Shown here one piece after another: positions 8,929 to 18,308 of a stretch of DNA of 64,000 nt (positions are counted from its first letter, which is position 1; every line of letters starts with the position of its first letter). The notes beneath the pieces are model-generated. The model ran no database searches. It worked only from the letters and a program-made list of their open reading frames with translations, and was not told the DNA's origin. The DNA is from an uncultured Allosphingosinicella sp. Lineage in GTDB: Bacteria > Pseudomonadota > Alphaproteobacteria > Sphingomonadales > Sphingomonadaceae. Made by a program: the position numbers and the translations under genes. Location of the stretch: NCBI GenBank assembly GCA_934539295.1, contig CAKTCN010000011.1:1-64000 (forward strand). Reading direction: 5' to 3'.

Positions 8929-10968
8929 ATGGTCGCCTTTCTTTACAGGCTTTTGACAATCCTGCTGCTGATCGGCGGCTTTGCCGGCCATGCGGCAGCG
9001 CAGGAGCGCCATGTCGCCGTGACGCTGGTGCCTGCCGCGGCCACCGCGGCGCCCGGCCAGGCACTCGACCTTGCGATCGTGATGAAACCCGATCCGGGTT
9101 GGCACGGCTATTGGAGCAATCCGGGCGATGCCGGCGCGGAACCGACCATCGCGTGGCAATTGCCCGGCGGGTACCAGGCGGCGCCCTTGCGCTATCCGGT
9201 GCCGGAGCGACTGATCGTCGCGGGCATCATGAACTATGTCTACGAACATGATTATGCGCTGCTGACCCAGTTGCAGGTGCCTGCGGATGCCCGGGTGGGT
9301 ACCAGGGTGCCGCTGCGCGCCAAATTCGATTATCTGGTCTGCACGGACGAAGTGTGCGTGCCCGAAAGCGCGGACATCGCGGCCGAGGTGACGATCGGCG
9401 CGGGCGCGTCCGCCGCTGCCGATTTCGATGCCTATCACGCCGCCCTGCCGCGCCCGCTGGGCAGCGACGGCAGCTTCGCGATCGCCGGCGACCGGCTGCG
9501 CATCGCCATCCCCCTGCCGGCAGCGATGGCGGTGGAGGATCCCTATTTCTTCCCCGCCGCCTATGGCGCGCTCGACCATTCGGCGGCGCAGTCGGTCACC
9601 CGGTCGGGCGACATGCTGATCGTCGAGGCCAAGGCCGGGCCGCAGGCCGGCGGGCTCAAGCGCGTGGAGGGCGTGCTCGCCATCGGCGGCGGGCAGGGGC
9701 TCTCGCTCGCAGCGCTGCCCGGCACCGTTCCTGCGGCCGGTGAACGGCTGGCGGATGGTGGAGCCGAAGGGGCAGAGGGCTGGAGCGCGGTGCCGGCGGC
9801 GCTTGGCGGTGCGCTGCTGGGCGGGCTGCTGCTCAACATCATGCCCTGCGTCTTTCCGATCCTCAGCCTGAAGGCGCTGAGCCTTGCCAAGGCGGGCGGC
9901 GACGAGCGGACGGCGCGGCGCGAGGCACTGGCCTATACGGCGGGCGTGGTGCTGGTCTGCCTCCTGCTCGGCGGGATCCTGCTGGCGCTCAGGGCGAGCG
10001 GCGCGGCGGTCGGCTGGGCCTTCCAGTTGCAGGATCCGCGCGTGATCCTGGTCCTGCTGCTGCTGGTCAGTGCCATCGCCTTCAACCTGGCGGGCCTGTT
10101 CGAGCTGCCGAGCATCTCCGCCGGGACGCGGCTAGCGGGGGCAGGCGGCACCGGCGGTGCATTCTGGACGGGCGCGCTGGCCGCCTTCGTCGCCACGCCG
10201 TGCACCGGGCCCTTCATGGCCGCGGCGCTCGGCGCGGCGCTGGTCCTCCCGACCGCTGCAGCGCTGGCGATCTTCGCCGGCCTCGGCCTCGGCCTGGCGC
10301 TGCCCTTCCTGCTACTGGGCTTCGTGCCGGCCGTGCGCCGCAGGCTGCCGAAGCCCGGCGCATGGATGGGCAGGCTGCGGCGGATCCTGTCGGTGCCGAT
10401 GTTCCTGACCGCGCTTGCGCTCGCCTGGGTGCTGGGGCAGCAATCGGGGGTGAACGGCATGGCGATCGGGCTCGGCGCGACATTGATCCTGTCGCTTGGC
10501 CTGTGGTGGGTGGGCCTGCGCCAAAGCGGCGGGCGGGCTTGGCTGCCGATCGCGCCGGCTGCCCTGGGCGCCCTTGCCGCGATCCTGCTGCTGCCGATGG
10601 AGGCGCCGGCCGAGGCCAAGGCGGCCAATGCCCTGCAAAGCGAGCCGTTCAGCGAAGCGCGTCTCGCCGCGCTCCAGGCCGAGCGGCGGCCGGTCTTCGT
10701 CTATTTCACTGCCGACTGGTGCATCACCTGCAAGGTGAACGAGAAAGGCGTGCTGGCGCGCGCCGAGGTGGCGCAGGCGTTCAAGGCCGGCAATGTCGCG
10801 GTGCTGGTGGGCGACTGGACGCGCGGGGATGCGGCGATCGGGCGCTTCCTGCAGAAGAACGGCCGCTCCGGCGTGCCGCTCTATCTCTATTATGCACCGG
10901 GCCAGAAGGCGCGTATCCTGCCGCAATTGCTGAGCGTGGGTGAGGTGACCGGCCTCACCGACATCTGA
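8929..10968 (+). CDS. DsbD/ScsB-type thiol:disulfide interchange protein
   Basis: A 679-residue inner-membrane protein that would carry electrons from cytosolic thioredoxin to periplasmic thiol proteins. Order: signal peptide (1-24), periplasmic ScsB-like beta domain with the pair in VCTDEVC (about residues 140-145), a membrane domain of about eight helices (290-560) with its redox cysteines Cys306 (MPCVFP) and Cys425 (TPCTGPF), then a C-terminal thioredoxin fold with Cys598-x-x-Cys601 (WCITC). All three redox centres are intact. A secreted redoxin follows 22 bases downstream in the same direction and is a plausible partner. Confidence 0.9.
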   Translation: MVAFLYRLLTILLLIGGFAGHAAAQERHVAVTLVPAAATAAPGQALDLAIVMKPDPGWHGYWSNPGDAGAEPTIAWQLPGGYQAAPLRYPVPERLIVAGIMNYVYEHDYALLTQLQVPADARVGTRVPLRAKFDYLVCTDEVCVPESADIAAEVTIGAGASAAADFDAYHAALPRPLGSDGSFAIAGDRLRIAIPLPAAMAVEDPYFFPAAYGALDHSAAQSVTRSGDMLIVEAKAGPQAGGLKRVEGVLAIGGGQGLSLAALPGTVPAAGERLADGGAEGAEGWSAVPAALGGALLGGLLLNIMPCVFPILSLKALSLAKAGGDERTARREALAYTAGVVLVCLLLGGILLALRASGAAVGWAFQLQDPRVILVLLLLVSAIAFNLAGLFELPSISAGTRLAGAGGTGGAFWTGALAAFVATPCTGPFMAAALGAALVLPTAAALAIFAGLGLGLALPFLLLGFVPAVRRRLPKPGAWMGRLRRILSVPMFLTALALAWVLGQQSGVNGMAIGLGATLILSLGLWWVGLRQSGGRAWLPIAPAALGALAAILLLPMEAPAEAKAANALQSEPFSEARLAALQAERRPVFVYFTADWCITCKVNEKGVLARAEVAQAFKAGNVAVLVGDWTRGDAAIGRFLQKNGRSGVPLYLYYAPGQKARILPQLLSVGEVTGLTDI

Positions 10969-10990
10969 ACAACGTGAAGGGAGAAGAAGG

Positions 10991-11602
10991 ATGACCAAGC
11001 ACTTCCTCGCCGCCGCAGCCGCCGCCATGATGGTCGCCGCACCGGCATGGGCCGCCCCGCAGGTCGGTTCGACCGCCCCGGCCTTCAAGCTCAACGACGT
11101 CAACGGCCGCGTCGTGTCGCTGTCCGATTACAAGGGGAAGACGGTGGTGCTGGAATGGCACAATCCCGGCTGCCCCTATGTGAAGAAACATTATGACAGC
11201 GGCAGCATGCAGAAGACGCAGGCCCAAGCGAAGGCCGACGGCGCCGTGTGGCTGACCATCAATTCGGGCGCGCCGGGCAAGCAGGGCCATATGTCGGGCG
11301 CAGAGGCCAAGGCACTGGTCGCGTCGCAGAGGCTCAATTCCACCGCCTACCTGCTCGATCCCAAGGGCGTGGTCGGGAAGGGCTATGGCGCCACCACCAC
11401 GCCGCACATGTACATAATCGATGGCCGCGGCACGCTCGTCTATTCGGGTGGGATCGACGACAAGCCGACCAACAAGCAATCCGACATCGCCGGCGCCCGC
11501 AACCATGTGCTGGCGGCATTGGGCGAACTCAAGGCCGGCAAGGCGGTGTCGGTGAGCACCAGCCGGCCTTATGGCTGCTCGGTCAAGTATCCGGAGAGCT
11601 GA
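10991..11602 (+). CDS. Secreted thioredoxin-fold redoxin (AhpC/TSA-like)
   Basis: A 203-residue exported protein with a signal peptide (1-22, ending PAWAAP) and a GGGAGAAGAAGG ribosome-binding site. The redoxin fold has a peroxidatic-type Cys61 in NPGCPYV, where a CxxC would sit in thioredoxin, plus a second cysteine near the C-terminus (YGCSV). That pattern fits a peroxiredoxin-like or TlpA-like thiol protein with a distant resolving cysteine. It is next to the DsbD-type reductase and probably co-transcribed, so it may receive electrons from it (inference). The exact substrate is unknown. Confidence 0.82.
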   Translation: MTKHFLAAAAAAMMVAAPAWAAPQVGSTAPAFKLNDVNGRVVSLSDYKGKTVVLEWHNPGCPYVKKHYDSGSMQKTQAQAKADGAVWLTINSGAPGKQGHMSGAEAKALVASQRLNSTAYLLDPKGVVGKGYGATTTPHMYIIDGRGTLVYSGGIDDKPTNKQSDIAGARNHVLAALGELKAGKAVSVSTSRPYGCSVKYPES

Positions 11603-11618
11603 GGCCCCCTTCCACAAA

Positions 11619-11704
11619 CCGTTCGGGCTGAGCTTGTCGAAGCCCTGTCCTTCTTTCCTGCGATGGAAGAAACTACAGGACTTCGACGGGCTCAGCCCAA
11701 GCGG
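11619..11704. repeat. Palindromic repeat between convergent genes
   Basis: The arms CCGTTCGGGCTGAGCTTGTC (from 11619) and GGACTTCGACGGGCTCAGCC (from 11678) are near-complementary around a loop of about 25 bases. The element fills the gap between the redoxin gene and the convergent amidohydrolase gene. It belongs to the same broad class of TCGA-rich palindromes as 5373-5463 but has a different core. Confidence 0.8.
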
Positions 11705-11719
11705 GTGCTGGGAAGTAGC

Positions 11720-13366
11720 TTACTTGCGTTCCCACACCTTCTTGCCGCCGACGTAGGTCTCGTTGACCTTGGTCTCGCGGATTTCGCGGGGGCTGACGCC
11801 GTCGGCGAAGATGTCGCGGTCGAGGAAGATGAAGTCGGCCATGCGGCCGCGTTCCAGCGAGCCCAGGCGGTCCTCGGCGAAGGCGGCGAAGGCGGCCTCG
11901 CGGGTGAAACCGGACAGGGCCTTGGTCAGCGATACCTTCTGCTGCGGCAGCCATCCGCCTGCCGGCTGTCCCGACGCATCCTCGCGGCTGATAGCGACCG
12001 ACAGGCCGTGGAAGGGATTGGACGATTCCACCGGAAAGTCGGAGCCGAAGGCGAGCGGCACGCCCGCCGCCGCCATGCTCGCCCAGGCATAAGCGCCGCC
12101 CAGCCGCTCCGTGCCCAGCCGCGCCTCGGCCATGCGCCAGTCCGACGCCTCGTGGACCGGCTGCATCGACGCGATGATGCCGTTGCGCGCGAAGCGGGGC
12201 AGGTCGGCCGGATCGACGATCTGCGCATGTTCGATCCGCCAGCGACGGTCGCCCTTGTAGGTGTCGGAAATCTCCTCCACCGCCTCCAGTGCCTGGGCAT
12301 TGGCCGCATCGCCGATCGCATGCACCGCCACCTGGAACCCGTCCATCGCCGCGCGGACCATCAGGTTCTTGAGCTCGGCATCCTTGAGGAAGGCGAGCCC
12401 GCGATTGCCCGGCGCATCCTTGTAGGGCGCCTTCAGATACGCCCCGCGCGATCCCAGCGCGCCGTCCGCATAGAGCTTCACGCCCACCATGCGAAGCTTG
12501 CTGTCGTAGAGCCAGGGCGTCGGACCGGATCCCGCCACCGCCAGCAGATTGTCGATCCCGCCGGCATAAGAGATCACCCGCACGTTGAGCCGCCCGGCAT
12601 CGCCCGCACGGCGCATCACCGCCCATTCCTGCCCGGTGGTGCCCATGTCGGCGACCGAGGTGACGCCGTTCGAAAGCAGGATTTCCTGCGCACGCTGGAA
12701 CGCCTCCTCGCTGGTGCGCGGCGGAGCGGCGGGCACCGCCTTCTGGACGAGCTGCGATGCGGCATCGATGAAGACGCCGCTCGGCTGGCCGTTCACCTTC
12801 TCGATGCGTCCGCCCTCGGGCGACACCGACTTGGCGGTGATGCCCGCTTCCTGCATCGCCACGCTGTTCGCCCAGCCGGCATGGCCGTCCACGCGCTCCA
12901 GCCACACCGGCCGTCCGGGCGCCACGCGATCGAGATCGGCGGCAGTCGGGAAGCGGCCCAGCCCCCATTTTTCCTGGTTCCACCCGCGCCCGATGATCCA
13001 GCGCGGCGTCGGATTGGCGGCGGCATAGGCGGCGACCTTGGCCAGCGCCTCGTCCAGACTGTTCGTGTCGGACAGATCGAGCTGGATCGCCTGGAAGCCG
13101 AGGCCCATGACATGGCCGTGCGCGTCGAACAGGCCGGGGATGAGCGTGCGCCCGCGTCCGTCGATGCGGAAGTCGGGCCGGCCCGAAGGCTTGTCATTGC
13201 CGTCGAACAGGCGCTCCACCCGCCCGTCGTCGCCGATCAGCATCGACCGGAACCGGACCAGCCGCCCCCCTTCGCCAAGTGTATAGCCGTTCACATTGTC
13301 GACGAGCACGTCGGCCTGTGCGGCGGTGGCGAGGAGCAGGGCGGAAAGCGCGGCGATCATCTTCAT
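11720..13366 (-). CDS. Secreted amidohydrolase, YtcJ-like
   Basis: A 548-residue metal-dependent hydrolase of the amidohydrolase superfamily. The frame is open to 13594, but the ATG at 13366 starts a signal peptide (MKMIAALSALLLATAAQA), so the protein is probably periplasmic. The HxH metal pair is visible in LFDAHGHVMG, a further metal histidine in VAVHAIGD and the C-terminal Asp in FGSDFPVE. YtcJ-like proteins hydrolyse N-substituted amides or formamides; the substrate is unknown here. No strong Shine-Dalgarno lies upstream. The gene is divergent from ilvA with 58 bases between the starts. Confidence 0.85.
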   Translation of the reverse strand: MKMIAALSALLLATAAQADVLVDNVNGYTLGEGGRLVRFRSMLIGDDGRVERLFDGNDKPSGRPDFRIDGRGRTLIPGLFDAHGHVMGLGFQAIQLDLSDTNSLDEALAKVAAYAAANPTPRWIIGRGWNQEKWGLGRFPTAADLDRVAPGRPVWLERVDGHAGWANSVAMQEAGITAKSVSPEGGRIEKVNGQPSGVFIDAASQLVQKAVPAAPPRTSEEAFQRAQEILLSNGVTSVADMGTTGQEWAVMRRAGDAGRLNVRVISYAGGIDNLLAVAGSGPTPWLYDSKLRMVGVKLYADGALGSRGAYLKAPYKDAPGNRGLAFLKDAELKNLMVRAAMDGFQVAVHAIGDAANAQALEAVEEISDTYKGDRRWRIEHAQIVDPADLPRFARNGIIASMQPVHEASDWRMAEARLGTERLGGAYAWASMAAAGVPLAFGSDFPVESSNPFHGLSVAISREDASGQPAGGWLPQQKVSLTKALSGFTREAAFAAFAEDRLGSLERGRMADFIFLDRDIFADGVSPREIRETKVNETYVGGKKVWERK

Positions 13367-13424
13367 GGGTGAGCGGGATAGGGTCTGTTTGCGCCGCGCG
13401 CCAGATGGGAATAGACGGATCGCC

Positions 13425-14663
13425 ATGGCCGATATCGCACCCGCTCCGCCCCTTCCCGTCTCCGTCGACGACGTGCGTGCCGCGGCGGCGCGGATCGAGG
13501 GCGCGGTGGTGCGCACGCCGACCCTGCTCAGCCGCACGCTGTCGCAGCTGACCGGCGCTAACGTCCATATCAAGTTCGAGAATCTGCAGTTCACGGCCAG
13601 CTACAAGGAGCGCGGCGCGCTCAACAAGCTGCTCCAGATGCCGGAGGAGAAGCGCCGCGCAGGCGTGATCGCGGCGTCGGCCGGCAACCATGCGCAGGGC
13701 CTCGCCTATCATGCCGCGCGTCTCGGCATCCCCGCCACCATCGTGATGCCCAAGCATACGCCGATCGTGAAGGTGATGCAGACCGAGGGGCACAAGGCCA
13801 CCGTGATCCTGCATGGCGAGACGTTCGACGATGCTTATGCCCATGCCTGCGAGGTCGCAGCGGCCAAGGGTTATACGTTCGTCCACCCGTTCGACGACCC
13901 CCAGATCATCGCCGGCCAGGGCACGGTCGCGCTCGAGATGCTGGAGGACTTCCCCGAGATCGACACTTTGGTGGTGCCGATCGGCGGCGGTGGGCTCATC
14001 TGCGGCATGGCGACCGCATTGAAGGCGATCGCGCCGCAGGTCGAAGTGGTCGGCGCGCAGGCGCGACTCTACCCATCGGCTTATTGCGCCTACAAGGGCG
14101 AGGAAATGCCGTCGTCAGGCGACACGCTGGCGGAGGGTATAGCAGTCAAGGCGCCCGGCAAGGTTACATCGCCGATCATCCGCGCACTGGTGGACGATGT
14201 GGTGCTGGTGCCCGAACGCAATATCGAGACGGCGGTCAGCCTGCTGCTCCAGATCGAGAAGACGGTGGCCGAGGGCGCCGGCGCGGTCGGCCTCGCCGCC
14301 TTGATGCGGCACCAGGAGAAGTTCGCCGGCCGCAATGTCGGCCTGGTCATCACCGGCGGCAATATCGACCCGCGCCTGCTCGCCACCGTGCTGCTGCGCG
14401 ACCTTGCCCGCTCCGGCCGCATGGCGCGCCTGCGCATCGTGCTCCACGACCGGCCGGGCGCCTTGTTCAGCGTGGTGCGGCTGTTCGACAAGCACCAGAT
14501 CAACATCGTCGAGACCTATCACCAGCGCGTCTTCACCTCGCTGCCGGCCAAGGACACGTTTATCGACATCGAATGCGAAGCCCGCGATCGCGAACATGTC
14601 CAGCGCCTGATCGACGACCTCGAGGAAGGCGGCTTCCGCGTCCAGCCGGTGGAGATCCACTGA
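13425..14663 (+). CDS. ilvA: Threonine ammonia-lyase (threonine dehydratase) with C-terminal ACT domain
   Basis: A PLP enzyme of 412 residues that deaminates threonine to 2-oxobutanoate, the first step towards isoleucine. The PLP lysine is Lys61 in TASYKERGA, and the cofactor glycine loop is PIGGGGLI. A single ACT domain occupies about residues 335-412, so this is the shorter form seen in many alphaproteobacteria rather than the 514-residue E. coli IlvA with two regulatory subdomains. The open frame extends upstream of 13425, but that stretch crosses the divergent gene's start and lacks family similarity. A catabolic TdcB-like role cannot be excluded. Confidence 0.9.
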   Translation: MADIAPAPPLPVSVDDVRAAAARIEGAVVRTPTLLSRTLSQLTGANVHIKFENLQFTASYKERGALNKLLQMPEEKRRAGVIAASAGNHAQGLAYHAARLGIPATIVMPKHTPIVKVMQTEGHKATVILHGETFDDAYAHACEVAAAKGYTFVHPFDDPQIIAGQGTVALEMLEDFPEIDTLVVPIGGGGLICGMATALKAIAPQVEVVGAQARLYPSAYCAYKGEEMPSSGDTLAEGIAVKAPGKVTSPIIRALVDDVVLVPERNIETAVSLLLQIEKTVAEGAGAVGLAALMRHQEKFAGRNVGLVITGGNIDPRLLATVLLRDLARSGRMARLRIVLHDRPGALFSVVRLFDKHQINIVETYHQRVFTSLPAKDTFIDIECEARDREHVQRLIDDLEEGGFRVQPVEIH

Positions 14664-14775
14664 TCCGGTCTTCCCCGGCAAGGGGGAGGATAGATACGCC
14701 TTGCCCTTCCTTTCGCGCCACCCAGGCCCCATATTCGCGTTCGAGACTCGACGGTTTTCAACGCTTGGAGCAGCG

Positions 14776-15534
14776 GTGAGCGCACCATTCCGCTTTCCCC
14801 GGTTTTTCATCACCACGCCGTCGCCTTGCCCGTACATCCCGGGCAAGACGGAGCGGAAGGTGTTCACCGAATTGAACGGCCAGCATGCGGCCGAACTGAA
14901 CGACGCGCTCGGCCGGATCGGCTTTCGGCGCAGCCAGAGCGTCGCCTACCGCCCGTCCTGCATCGATTGCTCGGCCTGCGTATCGGTCCGCACGGTGGCG
15001 GGTGAGTTCAAGCCGAATGCCACCCAGCGCAAGCTGATGCGCCGCCATGCCGACCTGGAAGTCACCGCCTGCAAGCCGTGGACGACCGAGGAACAATATG
15101 CGCTGCTGCGCCGCTACCTGAAGTCACGCCACCCCGGCGGCGGCATGGCCGACATGGACGATAGCGACTTTGCCGACATGGTCGAGCAAAGCCCGGTGCG
15201 CACCTATGTGGTCGAATATCGCGAGCCGTCCGTCGACGGCCGCCCCGGCAAGCTGGTCGGCGCCTGCCTCACCGATCACCAGGGCGACGGCCTGTCGATG
15301 ATCTACAGCTTCTTCGAACCCGAAGACGAAGGCCGCCCAGGCCTCGGCACCTTCATCATCCTCGACCATATCCGCCGCGCCGCGAAGGTCGGCCTGCCCT
15401 ACGTCTATCTCGGCTATTGGGTCGAACAGTCGCGCCGCATGGCCTACAAGGCCAAGTTCCAGCCGCTGGAACGGCTAGGCGCGAACGGGTGGGTGCGTTT
15501 CGATCCCGAACAGGGTGAATTGCAGCTGAAGTAG
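14776..15534 (+). CDS. bpt: Aspartate/glutamate leucyltransferase Bpt
   Basis: Transfers leucine from Leu-tRNA to proteins with N-terminal Asp or Glu, creating a bacterial N-degron that is read by ClpS. The protein has 252 residues. The GTG start at 14776 is chosen because GGAG lies exactly five bases upstream and the sequence then begins at the family start ([10 protein letters not shown]). The N-terminal domain holds the cysteine cluster CIDCSAC, and the C-terminal GNAT-like domain holds [18 protein letters not shown]. It lies 112 bases after ilvA on the same strand. Confidence 0.9.
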   Translation: MSAPFRFPRFFITTPSPCPYIPGKTERKVFTELNGQHAAELNDALGRIGFRRSQSVAYRPSCIDCSACVSVRTVAGEFKPNATQRKLMRRHADLEVTACKPWTTEEQYALLRRYLKSRHPGGGMADMDDSDFADMVEQSPVRTYVVEYREPSVDGRPGKLVGACLTDHQGDGLSMIYSFFEPEDEGRPGLGTFIILDHIRRAAKVGLPYVYLGYWVEQSRRMAYKAKFQPLERLGANGWVRFDPEQGELQLK

Positions 15535-15543
15535 GTCGCACCT

Positions 15544-15577
15544 CTAGCCCTCTCCCGCGAAAGCGGGAGAGGGCTAG
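15544..15577. repeat. Perfect 15-bp palindrome with GAAA loop
   Basis: CTAGCCCTCTCCCGC, GAAA, then the exact reverse complement. It sits 10 bases after bpt and before the convergent Anbu operon end, so it is a likely bidirectional termination or mRNA-end element. It shares the CCCTCTCC core with the elements at 19852-20022 and 25463-25934. The remaining 15578-15774 shows no gene or motif I can support. Confidence 0.85.
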
Positions 15578-15774
15578 AAGGAACGTCCGCTTCTGAGTCG
15601 CTAGCAGACGCGGCGGCGCATGATTACAGATTACTTTCCTACAGCCCCCGCACCATGTCACAACGGCTGCAGGCTCTTTCTAATCGTCACCTATGATCGA
15701 CCGAATCGATCAAAAACCGCCTTATTGATCGAGCGGATTTCCCCCGCGGCCTGACTTTCCTGACCTTTCGCGGC

Positions 15775-16521
15775 TCAGCCGGTCATGAAGGGCGGGTTCG
15801 GGATCGACTGCCGGGCCGCGTGGAGCGCGGCGCTCCACCGGGCCGACAGGTCGTTGAAATATTCGTCGTCGGCGTCGATCCGCTTCTGGATCAGCGGCCT
15901 GGCAGGGTCGCGCGGCATCACCAAAATGTCGAGCGGGCGGGCGACGCCGAGGTTCGAGCGCATGGCGCTGTCGTAGGACAGGAAGCCGATCTTGACCGCG
16001 TCGGCGAGCGGCGTGTCTATGCGGATGGAGCGGTCGAGGATCGGCTTGCCGTACTTGGTCTCGCCCACCTGGATGAACGGCGTCTCCGCCTTGCACTCGA
16101 TGAAATTGCCCTCGCCATAGATCAGGAACAGGGCGGGGGGCGCGTCGCCGATGCGGCCGCCCAGGATCAGCGAGACGGTGGTCGGGATCTTGGTCTGGCT
16201 GAGCGCGGATCCGACCGTCCGGTTGGCCTTCTGCACCGCTTCGCCCACCAGTTGCGCTGCGCGGAACATGGTCGCCGTTGCGCCAAGCGTGCGCACCATC
16301 TCACCGCCTTCCTCGGTCGGCATGCCTTCCTGGATCAGGCTGATCACCGTCTGGCTCATCGACAGGCTGCCCGACGTGCAGGCGAAGATCTGCCGGTCGG
16401 GATCGTTGGCGAGCGTGTGAAGCTTCTTGAAGCAGGAGAAATTGTCGACGCCCGCATTTGTGCGGGTGTCGGCCATCATGATCATGCCCTCGTCGAGCAG
16501 CATGCCCAGGCAATATGTCAT
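15775..16521 (-). CDS. Anbu proteasome-type protease
   Basis: A 248-residue Ntn-hydrolase of the Anbu family (bacterial proteasome homologue, distinct from HslV). The sequence begins MTYCLG, so removal of Met exposes Thr1, the expected catalytic nucleophile. The Asp of MMADTRTN and the following lysine in CFKKLH occupy the usual positions of the catalytic Asp17 and Lys33. No ATPase partner is encoded nearby, as is usual for Anbu. It is the last gene of a four-gene operon with 24 bases between it and the transglutaminase gene. The family's physiological substrate is not established. Confidence 0.93.
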   Translation of the reverse strand: MTYCLGMLLDEGMIMMADTRTNAGVDNFSCFKKLHTLANDPDRQIFACTSGSLSMSQTVISLIQEGMPTEEGGEMVRTLGATATMFRAAQLVGEAVQKANRTVGSALSQTKIPTTVSLILGGRIGDAPPALFLIYGEGNFIECKAETPFIQVGETKYGKPILDRSIRIDTPLADAVKIGFLSYDSAMRSNLGVARPLDILVMPRDPARPLIQKRIDADDEYFNDLSARWSAALHAARQSIPNPPFMTG

Positions 16522-16545
16522 CCCGCTCAGCCCCCTTGCCGAAGC

Positions 16546-17373
16546 TTAATTCTGCGACTGGAACTGCGATTGGGCAAGGCGGACTTCGACGTCCACGGAC
16601 AATTGTTCGCTTCCGCCGCCGCTTCTTGCCCCGGCAAATGGCGCAGCGTCGCGATAGTCGAGCCCCGCGGCCACGCGGATATAAGCATCGTCCGCGCAGA
16701 TGCCGTTGGCAGGATCGAACGCGATCCAGCCAAGGCCCTCGACATAGGCCTCCGCCCAGGCGTGCGCAGCCTCCTGCGCGGCCGCCCCGTCGCGGCGGAA
16801 CAGGTGGCCCGATACGTAGCGGGCCGGTATGCCGAGGCTGCGTGCCACCGCGATGAAGATGTGGGCGAAGTCCTGGCACACGCCATGGCCGGCACCCCAT
16901 GCCTGCACCGCCGTGGTGCCGATGGTGGTCGCGCCCGTATCGAAGCCCATGCGGGTGTTGATGAGGCTGTTGAGGCGGTGGAGTCGCGTCAGGATCGGCT
17001 CGTCGCCGCGCAGGCTGTCGGCAAGTTCGGCCAGGCTGCCGCCGGGTTGAGCAAGGTCGGTGCCGCGCAGGAAGATCGCCGGCGGCAGATCGGCAGGCAG
17101 GCCCTGCACGATGCCGCTGCGGTCCTCCGCCAGCACGGTGCCGGTCACCGACACGCGCAGCTGGTCCACCGGCTGGTCCAGGTAGAGCATGTGCGTGATG
17201 TTGCCGTAACCGTCACTGCCCTGGTGCAGGCGCGCGTCGCAATCGACGTCAATCCGCCAGTCGATCACGCTCTGCCCGGCGAAGCTGTGCGGCCACACGC
17301 GCAGCAGCTGGATCACGCGGCGCGCAGGCACGCTGTATCGATAAAGTGTGTTGTAGTTGACCTTGAGACGCAT
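16546..17373 (-). CDS. Transglutaminase-like cysteine protein of the Anbu operon
   Basis: A 275-residue protein with an N-terminal beta domain (1-90) and a transglutaminase-like core. The catalytic triad is visible as Cys166 (HGVCQDFAH), His204 (EAAHAWAE) and Asp220 (WIAFDPANG). The ATG at 17373 overlaps the stop of the upstream alpha-E gene as TGATG, which fixes the start and implies translational coupling; a GTG one codon upstream is less likely. Members of this family accompany Anbu and may cleave or form amide (isopeptide) bonds; the substrate is unknown. Confidence 0.9.
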   Translation of the reverse strand: MRLKVNYNTLYRYSVPARRVIQLLRVWPHSFAGQSVIDWRIDVDCDARLHQGSDGYGNITHMLYLDQPVDQLRVSVTGTVLAEDRSGIVQGLPADLPPAIFLRGTDLAQPGGSLAELADSLRGDEPILTRLHRLNSLINTRMGFDTGATTIGTTAVQAWGAGHGVCQDFAHIFIAVARSLGIPARYVSGHLFRRDGAAAQEAAHAWAEAYVEGLGWIAFDPANGICADDAYIRVAAGLDYRDAAPFAGARSGGGSEQLSVDVEVRLAQSQFQSQN

Positions 17374-18308
17374 CACCAGAACCTGAATTGTTCAGCGATC
17401 GCGGTGTCTAGCGCCGTATTCTCGGCCACGAAATGCTGCAGATATTCGTGAAGGCCCTGCTGGAACAGGCCTTCGATATTGGCACCGGCAAGCCGGGTCA
17501 CACGCTCCCGCGCCATGCGGTCGGCGCGTCCCTGGCGGCTGGTCTTGTTGCCGAGCTGCGCCAGCATCCGCACCGCCTCGTGCGAAGAAGCCGTGAGGGA
17601 GCGGGGAAGCTCCTGGCGGAAGATGAGCATGTCGGCGATCAGCCACGGCTTCAGCGTGTCGCGATACAGCAGGCGATAGGCGTTACGCGCCGACACGGTC
17701 TGCAGGATCGTGGTCCACTGGTCCCGGTCCAGCGCGCCGCCAATCTCCTCGCCTTCCGGCAGCAGGATGTAATATTTGACGTCGAGCAGGCGCGCGGTGT
17801 TGTCGCCTCGTTCGATCGCGGATCCCAGCCGGATGAACCAATAGGCCTCGTTGCGCAGCATGCGGGCGACCGCGCCCTCGAAGCCGCGAATTTCGGCGCG
17901 CAATTCCTCGGCCAGGTTCAGCGTCGCCTGCGCACCGCCCGGACTGGTGCGGCCGCGCAGGTGCAGCCAGGACCGGTTGATCGCTTCCCACGCCTCACGC
18001 GTGATGGCGTTGCGGGTGGCGCGGGCATTGTCCCGCGCGGCGTTGAGGCAGGAGCGAATCGAATTGGCATTCTCCTCCGCCAGGATCAGGTGCCGGCTGA
18101 CGCTGAATGCGGTCAGGTTCTCGCCGGCATTGGCGAAGCCCTGCGTCTCGCCCACGACGGCGAGCGCGCTGCGCCAGGCCTGGTTGCTTTGGGTGAGCCC
18201 ACCCAGCGAGCTCAGGCGAATGGTCGCCTCCAGCAGGCGTGTGGTGAATTCGGCGCGCTCCATGTAGCGGCCGACCCAGTAGAGGGCGTAAGCGGTGCGT
18301 GACAGCAT
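17373..18308 (-). CDS. Alpha-E domain protein (DUF403) of the Anbu operon
   Basis: A mostly helical protein of 311 residues, beginning MLSRTAYALYWVGRYMERAE, the typical DUF403/alpha-E start. Its ATG overlaps the stop of the ATP-grasp gene (TGATG at 18306-18310), and its own stop overlaps the next ATG, so the three genes are tightly coupled. No catalytic motif is known for this family. It is consistently found beside circularly permuted ATP-grasp and transglutaminase genes, which suggests a shared peptide-modifying role (inference). Confidence 0.9.
   Translation of the reverse strand: MLSRTAYALYWVGRYMERAEFTTRLLEATIRLSSLGGLTQSNQAWRSALAVVGETQGFANAGENLTAFSVSRHLILAEENANSIRSCLNAARDNARATRNAITREAWEAINRSWLHLRGRTSPGGAQATLNLAEELRAEIRGFEGAVARMLRNEAYWFIRLGSAIERGDNTARLLDVKYYILLPEGEEIGGALDRDQWTTILQTVSARNAYRLLYRDTLKPWLIADMLIFRQELPRSLTASSHEAVRMLAQLGNKTSRQGRADRMARERVTRLAGANIEGLFQQGLHEYLQHFVAENTALDTAIAEQFRFW

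Noticed and set aside
15578..15774. Possible small gene or RNA between bpt and the Anbu operon
   Set aside because: No frame with a ribosome-binding site, and no structure apart from the palindrome at 15544-15577.
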